Shown here piece after piece: positions 30,577-35,138 of a stretch of DNA of 35,138 nucleotides; the first letter of the stretch is position 1, and each line of letters opens with the position of its first letter. The notes under the pieces were generated by a model. The model ran no database searches, had not been told where the DNA came from, and saw only the letters and a program-made list of their open reading frames with translations. The translations under genes were made by a program, and so were the position numbers. The stretch comes from Deltaproteobacteria bacterium (GTDB lineage Bacteria > Desulfobacterota > Desulfarculia > Adiutricales > Adiutricaceae). The DNA is taken from assembly GCA_031264015.1 (NCBI GenBank), contig JAISET010000015.1, positions 1-35,138 on the forward strand, written 5' to 3'.

Positions 30577-31314
30577 AGGCTATAAATTTTTTTCAAAATG
30601 TCAAAAATAGGTTGTCCTGCGCCAGATTTTGTTGGTAAAGTTAAATCAAGGCAAAGTTTCAAGCCATTCCACCCATCTCGGCCAACCCGCCACCCCTCAG
30701 AGCCATTCAAAAGCCTCCAAGACATCCGGGAACCAGGCCTTGACAAGCCCTAATTTTCGATTTTTTTCACACCTGATTACCATACTTTTTCCTACCCAAT
30801 CTTCTATATTTTTTTGCAAAATCTATTTCCCTCAGACCTGCTGAATATTCTCAGATTCATACTGCGGGATTTGGAGGGATTTTTCAAAAGCCCGCCGACT
30901 CTCCCCGAGAGTTGGCCGCCGCCGGCCGACGCAAGTTGAAGCGCATTGCAAAAAGGTGGCAGCTATTTTTATTTTTGAAGTTTTTTACTGTCATGTTTAC
31001 CTAATTTAGGTCTCAAAAGACCATAATTAGAAAACATATACTGGCCGATCAGACCTACCAGCAGCACCTGGAAATGCTATGAAAAAAGGTTACCATTGTG
31101 GCTCACTTTGCTACGGCAAAAGTGTACCACCCATTAAAAAAAATGCTACACAAAATGGTACCACCATAATTTAATAAATTTTAAATCTAATCGAAATAAA
31201 TTTAAAGTAAAATTTGATTTTAAAACTTTGTTAATAGTTAAATTAATTTTATGATTCAATTTTGATTAAAAAATTTATATTGTTACAAAATTATATTAAT
31301 TGTTAAAGTATTGA
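30577..31314. other. Gene-poor AT-rich region between repeat array and transposase remnant
   Basis: No intact gene. Near 31090-31170 the words TTACCATTG, TGTACCACC and GGTACCACC recur, which resembles the multiply repeated ends of some insertion sequences, but I cannot name one. 31170-31310 is extremely AT-rich and stops abruptly where the GC-rich transposase remnant starts. Confidence 0.45.
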
Positions 31315-32636
31315 ACAGCCGCGTGGCGGAAGGCGATCACGCCGGCGCTGCTGGCCATGTTCGGCATAGACATATCGAACATCAGGCTGGACTCGACCGG
31401 CGTGGAGTCCAACATCGCGAATCTCCCGAGGCGCGGCCTCTTCAAAACTGTCATCGTCGTCTTTCTGAAGGAACTCAAAACCTGCTGCCCCGATCTCTAC
31501 GAGAAGCTGGACGGCAGGCTCAAGCCCCGGATACGACGTCGAAAACAAGAGAGGATACGACTTCTTCGGACTGATGGAGCCCCCCGAAAGGCTTACCTGC
31601 CTCGCGGAAATGGCGGATGACGCATGGACGCCCGCTGCGACGGCCGCGAGCGACGAAAGCGTGTCCTGCCTCGGGGCGACCCCGGTTCTGCCGAAGCTGC
31701 TCGCGGACCAGTGCGACGTCGTTCCGTTAGCCGACGGCGTGCCGCCGAAGGCCGTCCCAAAGGACCCGAAGGACGTTTCGCCCGACTCCCTGCAGAGCCC
31801 GTTCGACGTCGCGGCGACTTGCTGCGGGGCAAAGCGCAAGAGAGGCTGCAGGCTCCAGGTCGCCGAGACGTGCTCTCCGGTCAGGAGGAGCGACCTGGAC
31901 GACCCGAAGCCGAACCTCGTCGTGCGCGCGGCAGTCGAGGGGGCGCGCGCGAGCGACGCCCACGCGGTGCAGGGACTCGCGGGCAGCCTGGAGGGGCTGT
32001 GGGAGGAGCTTGAGGGGAAAACCGGCGGGAAGGCGCGCGCGGAGGTCTGCCTGGCTGACAACGCCCGCCATGACAGCGAGAACGCGGCGCTCGCCGAGAG
32101 CAAGGGCATCGACCTGATCCGGCCAGCGAACAACGGCCGCCTGACCGTCCCGCCGCGCGACGGCGTGCCGGAGAATGACGTCAGGTTCGGCCTGGCCGGT
32201 TTCAAGCCCGACGGGCGCCGAAATCGTGACGGAATGCCCGCAAGGAGTGAAGCCTGAGATTACGACGCGCAAAGGAGGCAAAGGCTGCGTCGCCCATTTC
32301 GACTGCGAGGCCTGCCTTGCCTGTCAGAAACGGAGTCGGCGCCCGGCAGAAATCCTGAAGACGGTCGCGAGCCTGCGTCACACGTTCGTTTCGATGGACG
32401 CCGCCCAACGCCGCGCCGCGAACGGGACCCCGGATAGAAGGAAAAAGCGCCGCCGGCGCGGAGGCATCGAGGCGCTCTTCAGCCTGCTGAAACGAGTGCG
32501 CGGCATCCGCAGGCTGAGGATGCGCGGGCTCAAGAACGTGGCGGCGGCGCTCCGTTCCAGGCTGCTCGGGCTGAACATCGACAGGGCGCGGGCCTGCATG
32601 CAGGCGCGGGCCAAGAGCCGGAACAAGGCGGCCTGA
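31315..32636 (+). pseudogene. IS1182-like DDE transposase, 5' end lost and frame broken
   Basis: The + strand reads, across frame changes, the later part of an IS1182-type transposase. FGIDISNIRLDSTGVESNIAN region and LFKTVIVVFLKEL lie from 31357. QVAETCS, DDPKPNLVV, SDAHAVQGL and ADNARHDSENAALAESKGIDLI lie in 31574-32257. The end, in another frame, has FDCEACLACQ, IEALFSLLKRV and RRLRMRGLKNVAA..LGLNIDRARA, stop at 32636. Upstream sequence is cut at about 31315, losing roughly the first 120 codons. At least two frameshifts (near 31535 and 32220) separate the pieces. It cannot move by itself. GC content is much higher than the flanking AT-rich DNA. Confidence 0.78.
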
Positions 32637-33258
32637 GCCGGCGGCGAGGCGGAATGCCCGTAAGCGTCCGGGCGGCCTCGCCTTGAAGACGGCAGGAAGG
32701 AGGTCCCTGCAAGACTGCGGCAAATCGAGGCTCAAGCGACGGGTTCAGACCTGGCTCCGCGGAGCCGTCGCCGGACGCCCGCAAGCCGTAAAGCCCGTGA
32801 TTGCGAAATGTAAAGGAGGACGTCGCCGCGCGGCCCGTTTCGATCGCCCGGCCTGTCCGCGCCGGAGCCGTCGCCCGGCGAACGTCCTGCCGGCGGCACG
32901 CGTTCGTTTCGGCGCCCGCCGCCCCGCCCCGCTACGCGAACCTGTCGCGGGAGCCGCTCGGCGCCGGACCCGGGCGAGGATGAGAAAGTGACCGCCGCCG
33001 CGACGGAGGCGCTTTTCAGTCAGATCAACGGGGGGGCGGCATCCGCTCCGAAGGCGCGGGGCTCAAGAACGTGGCGGCGCCGCTCTGCTCCTGGCCGGCC
33101 GGACAGAGCATCGACGGGGGGCTGGGGGCAGACATACGGGAGCGGGCCAAGAACCGACGGGAGGCGGAGAGGCCCGTGACGGGGTTCGGGCGGCCTGCCC
33201 TGAAAGGTGACAGTTGGGAGGTCCCTGAAGACCGTGGAAAATAGAGGTCCAAAGCCCT
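32637..33258 (+). mobile_element. Second, more decayed copy of the transposase 3' part and IS end
   Basis: From about 32757 on, words of the first copy return in the same order: CCCGCAAG..GTAAAGCCCGTGATT, TTTCGATCGCCCGGCCTG, CACGCGTTCGTTTCG, GGAGGCGCTTTTCAG, GGGCTCAAGAACGTGGCGGC, CAGAGCATCGAC, GCGGGCCAAGAACCG. The 3' flanks also match (GGAGGTCCCTGCAAGAC at 32699 and GGAGGTCCCTGAAGAC at 33219), which probably marks the element end. Many indels have destroyed the frame, so this copy is older or less constrained. Confidence 0.7.
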
Positions 33259-33463
33259 GTATTCCGGGCAAGGGGCATCATGCGCCTGCAAGCTCTCGGC
33301 ATTAAAGAAGGCGTGTCCCTTGAACTTGGTCATGCGGCAACTCTGCCAGGGCCGTTGGCGCTGCCCCCGGAGCCACTTTTCTCGACTGGGAGAGTTTTTG
33401 CATCGGACTCATGCATGACCGGTGGGCGCGTATGGCAGGAGGAGGGTCAGAAGGCGGACATCG

Positions 33464-33778
33464 CTAAAGCTCAATGCCGGTTCTTATAATCTCGTTGACG
33501 AAGGGATTGTCGCTATCCAAGTCAGAGGTCGAGAACCCCAGCGGTTCAATCCCCAATTTGAAACCTCGAGTTAAAAGGATAAGTTGCGTTCCGCACTCGA
33601 AGATTTCATCGTCCGATGAGCCGTGGAAAAAGAACGCGATATCAACATCGCTCAATTCATGCGCTGTACCCTTGGCGTATGAGCCGAATAGATACGCCCT
33701 ATCTATTGGCATTACGGCCTTAACTGCGGCGGCGTATTTTCTGGCTTTGGCTCTGACGGTTTCAATGTCTGCAGCCAT
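33464..33778 (-). CDS. MNT-type nucleotidyltransferase, antitoxin of a HEPN-MNT pair
   Basis: A 104-residue minimal nucleotidyltransferase. The signature FGSYAKGTAHELSDVDIAFF (Gly32-Ser33, Asp44 and Asp46) is complete, so it may be active. In known HEPN-MNT pairs the MNT protein neutralises the HEPN toxin, in the best studied case by adding AMP to it. The start at 33778 has a perfect AGGAGG nine bases upstream and keeps the N-terminal helix. The gene then overlaps the HEPN gene by 67 bases. An in-frame ATG at 33712, which overlaps the HEPN stop as TAATG, could give a shorter second product. The gene order is HEPN first, MNT second. Confidence 0.87.
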   Translation of the reverse strand: MAADIETVRAKARKYAAAVKAVMPIDRAYLFGSYAKGTAHELSDVDIAFFFHGSSDDEIFECGTQLILLTRGFKLGIEPLGFSTSDLDSDNPFVNEIIRTGIEL

Positions 33779-34158
33779 GCGAATGCCTCCTTGGTCAGGG
33801 TGAACAATCTTAACGCTTCAGGTAGCGTTGCCTTTTCGGAAATTAATTGTTTATAGTCAGGATACCGTTTGTTAACGGCATATTTTGACAGCTCTGCGAA
33901 AAACTCCCTTGTCTCTTTGGGAATATGTGCGGGTATTTTGTCTTCAATGAGCTCGATAAGCGTTTGAATATTATGGGTAAACAGAATGCTGTTGAAGCCA
34001 AGATACATGCCGACCAAACCCTTTGCCAACTTTTCGATCGACTGCTGGCACGTGGACAGAACGTAAAACCAACGGCTTGTAGCGAACATGTGTTCCGCAG
34101 TAGTTAGATCGTATCGGGCATCGACCAGCCAAAACTGATATTTTTCCTCCGGTCCCAT
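33712..34158 (-). CDS. HEPN-domain protein, toxin of a HEPN-MNT pair
   Basis: A 148-residue all-helical protein of the HEPN type. It shows the first helix WLVDARYDLTTAEHMFAT, the YVLSTCQQSIEKLAKGL helix typical of this group, THNIQTLIELI and the NKRYPDY motif. HEPN toxins are often RNases with an R-x(4-6)-H motif. I do not see that motif clearly, so it may be one of the HEPN proteins without catalytic activity. The start at 34158 follows AAGGGGG; longer in-frame starts up to 34314 add a segment that does not look like the family. It overlaps the MNT gene by 67 bases, so both are made from one transcript. Confidence 0.82.
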   Translation of the reverse strand: MGPEEKYQFWLVDARYDLTTAEHMFATSRWFYVLSTCQQSIEKLAKGLVGMYLGFNSILFTHNIQTLIELIEDKIPAHIPKETREFFAELSKYAVNKRYPDYKQLISEKATLPEALRLFTLTKEAFAWLQTLKPSEPKPENTPPQLRP

Positions 34159-34417
34159 GAAACCCCCTTGCCTGAATCGCGTCTTGGTCCGGTAGGACGG
34201 CATAAACATCATCTGAGAGTACCATATACTTAAATAAGGATGATTGCAAGCATAGTAGGCACAGCAATATCCGACATCTTCATTTCGGATAGCGTGCCCT
34301 GTGGTCCGGATCATTTTACACTTTTATCCGCTGACCTCACGAGAAGGGCGGTGCTCATGGTTTTCTGTCCGGGCCCTCCGGGACACGGAGGCCTTGCAGG
34401 GACGCGGCTCAGTTGGT
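34159..34417. other. Spacer between HEPN gene and tRNA-like sequence
   Basis: Probably holds the HEPN-MNT promoter on the - strand; TTGCAA, a 17-base spacer and TATGGT near 34225-34255 are possible but weak. Nothing else is supported. Confidence 0.35.
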
Positions 34418-34473
34418 AGGGTGGTGCGTCAGAAATGCAGGGGCCAGGGGTTCGAGCCCCCTCATCGCCACCA
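34418..34473 (+). pseudogene. Degenerate tRNA with intact 3' part
   Basis: The T arm AGGGG-TTCGAGC-CCCCT, the 3' acceptor strand CATCGCC, discriminator A and CCA are perfect. The 5' half is not: the acceptor 5' strand should read GGCGATG but has three mismatches. The D stem GCTC/GGGT is weak, and the TGCGT/ATGCA anticodon stem closes a 5-base loop instead of 7. No anticodon can be assigned. A strong terminator follows. This looks like an island attachment site in which only the 3' end of the tRNA has been kept. Confidence 0.65.
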
Positions 34474-34496
34474 TTTCATAGTCCGAACAGGACCAT

Positions 34497-34538
34497 AAAA
34501 GCCCGAATGCCTTGATATATAAGGGTTTTTGGGCTTTT
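34497..34538 (+). terminator. Terminator after the tRNA-like sequence
   Basis: AAAAGCCC/GGGCTTTT stem with an inner CTT/AAG step and a final TTTT. It lies 24 bases past the CCA. Confidence 0.7.
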
Positions 34539-34645
34539 GCTTTGGAGAGGCCAAGTCCCCGGAAGTCCGCTTTGTACCGTTGACAGCCAGGCGGTTTTAC
34601 GGTATTATTTACGGTATCAACAGCCGGGAAGGAGGCGGTACCGTA

Positions 34646-34687
34646 ATGGCCCTGAAAGACCTGGAAATCAGGAACCTCAAGTGTTAA
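34646..34687 (+). pseudogene. P4-type integrase, first 12 codons only
   Basis: GGAAGGAGG, then ATG, then MALKDLEIRNLK, which is the usual start of P4-family integrases and matches the left-edge remnant (MSLKDLEIKNF). Codon 13 is TGT and then TAA, where foreign sequence starts. The strong ribosome site and undamaged codons suggest a recent interruption. It lies about 170 bases past the tRNA-like 3' end on the same strand. Confidence 0.72.
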
Positions 34688-34979
34688 CACCAAGTCATTT
34701 GTCCTAAAACTGCCAGGACAATTTGTCTAAAACTTGCCAAAAATCCTTGATCAAGTGGTAAAAACCCCCTGTTTTTTCAGGCAACCTGGACGAAGGGGGG
34801 TTGACAATCTAGCGGTCAGCCAAAAAATTGCCGCTAGAAAAAATCAAAGGGCATGTTTTTGATTGTTACTAATCTTAGTGTGAATACTTCTCAATAAAAA
34901 TCGCCATGCGCAAGTATTTTTTCCAAAATCGAGGTGTCATGATCATAATTTGATCAATTACTGGCATTTTCTATCCACT

Positions 34980-35138
34980 TTATAAGGCCATTGCCCTATT
35001 TTTTCTGGCCTGTCGATGCAGATATCCATCGACTCGCTGTATATTTAATGCTAAAGCCTTTAAAATGATCTTTTGGTGAACTGATCGTCTGCCTCTGACT
35101 CGTAATCGTTTCATGCCCACGTAATCGTTTCATGCCCA
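34980..35138 (-). CDS. Transposase C-terminus, IS1182-like (partial)
   Basis: About 44 residues are open in one frame up to a TAA at 34980: MKRLRVRGRRSVHQ, ILKALALNIQRVDGYLHRQ, then a basic end. The pattern RLRVRG...LKALALNI-R is that of IS1182-type transposase ends and parallels the 32.5-kb remnant. Upstream, the 19-base word TGGGCATGAAACGATTACG is duplicated in tandem (35101-35119 and 35120-35138), which shifts the frame. So this copy may be broken, or the end of the sequence may be unreliable. Confidence 0.6.
35101..35138. repeat. 19-bp perfect tandem duplication at the window edge
   Basis: CGTAATCGTTTCATGCCCA occurs twice head to tail. It falls within the transposase end and is out of frame (19 bases). 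More copies may follow beyond the edge. Confidence 0.85.

Larger units (their letters stand above)
34682..35138 (-). mobile_element. Insertion element, one end, runs off the right edge
   Basis: The element probably begins with TGTTAACA, a perfect palindrome, at 34682. Two 18-base near-copies, TTTGTCCTAAAACTGCCA (34698) and TTTGTCTAAAACTTGCCA (34722), lie 24 bases apart and look like transposase sites. An AACCCCC/GGGGGGTT hairpin (about 34764-34802) and a TCTAGCGG/CCGCTAGA hairpin (34808-34838) follow. The rest up to the transposase stop is AT-rich and gene-free. Confidence 0.6.

Noticed and set aside
30522-30746. A 74-residue frame on the - strand beside the repeat array
   Set aside because: It reads through the repeats, has no family signature and no good ribosome site.
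31030-31175. The end of an IS21-type element (repeated TACCACC words and a short frame ending HLEML)
   Set aside because: The similarity is only an impression from short words, and no transposase domain can be shown.
33280-33489. A FeoA-like fragment on the + strand (MRLQALGIKEGVSLELG)
   Set aside because: Only about 20 residues look FeoA-like, and the rest does not fit. Too short to support.

Overview
This window looks like the chromosome of a very GC-rich bacterium. The block from about 2.4 to 27.3 kb carries housekeeping genes with strongly GC-biased codons, broken by short, sharply AT-rich spacers. I infer a delta-proteobacterium (Desulfobacterota-like). The grounds are a GatCAB amidotransferase, a type IV pilin behind a clear sigma-54 promoter, a bacterial endonuclease Q, and a 2-hydroxyacyl-CoA dehydratase/activase pair. 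That placement is an inference: there is no rRNA here.

Left edge (1-1793): an AT-rich accessory segment. It holds the start of a P-loop ATPase running off the window and a badly decayed P4-type tyrosine integrase. The integrase lies just downstream of the 3' end of a tRNA-Val(GAC)-like gene, the classic layout of a tRNA-integrated island. An acyltransferase-3 membrane protein (2432-3475) and tRNA-Ala(CGC), with a textbook promoter and terminator, follow.

Core block (4.3-27.3 kb): a small coiled-coil protein, then on the + strand smpB, a NYN-domain protein, a secreted GH31-like protein that seems to lack the usual nucleophile, a tRNA-dihydrouridine synthase, a CheY-like receiver with its own promoter, and a dGTPase-like HD protein. 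The rest is on the - strand: HU, the gatB-gatC-gatA operon, a three-gene envelope cluster (PA2778-like C39 peptidase, TPR lipoprotein, CbiQ/EcfT-like membrane protein), a flavin reductase, endonuclease Q, a single-pass membrane protein, a PPP-family phosphatase and a type IV pilin. The gat genes serve indirect charging of Gln- and/or Asn-tRNA. SmpB and Dus also serve translation and tRNA modification.

Right region (28-35.1 kb): tRNA-Val(UAC) marks the change to lower-GC, unstable DNA. It contains an intact HgdB-like dehydratase subunit and its activase, which has lost its N-terminus exactly where an array of palindromic repeats begins. Two tandem decayed copies of an IS1182-like transposase 3' part and a HEPN-MNT toxin-antitoxin pair follow. 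Last comes a degenerate tRNA followed by a P4-type integrase start that is cut after 12 codons by another insertion element, which runs off the right edge. The two ends mirror each other: tRNA-like sequence plus integrase remnant, each pointing outward.

No rRNA, CRISPR array or complete mobile element was seen. The least explained structures are the palindromic repeat array at 30.3-30.6 kb, the periodic repeats upstream of the HU gene, and the GH31-like protein.
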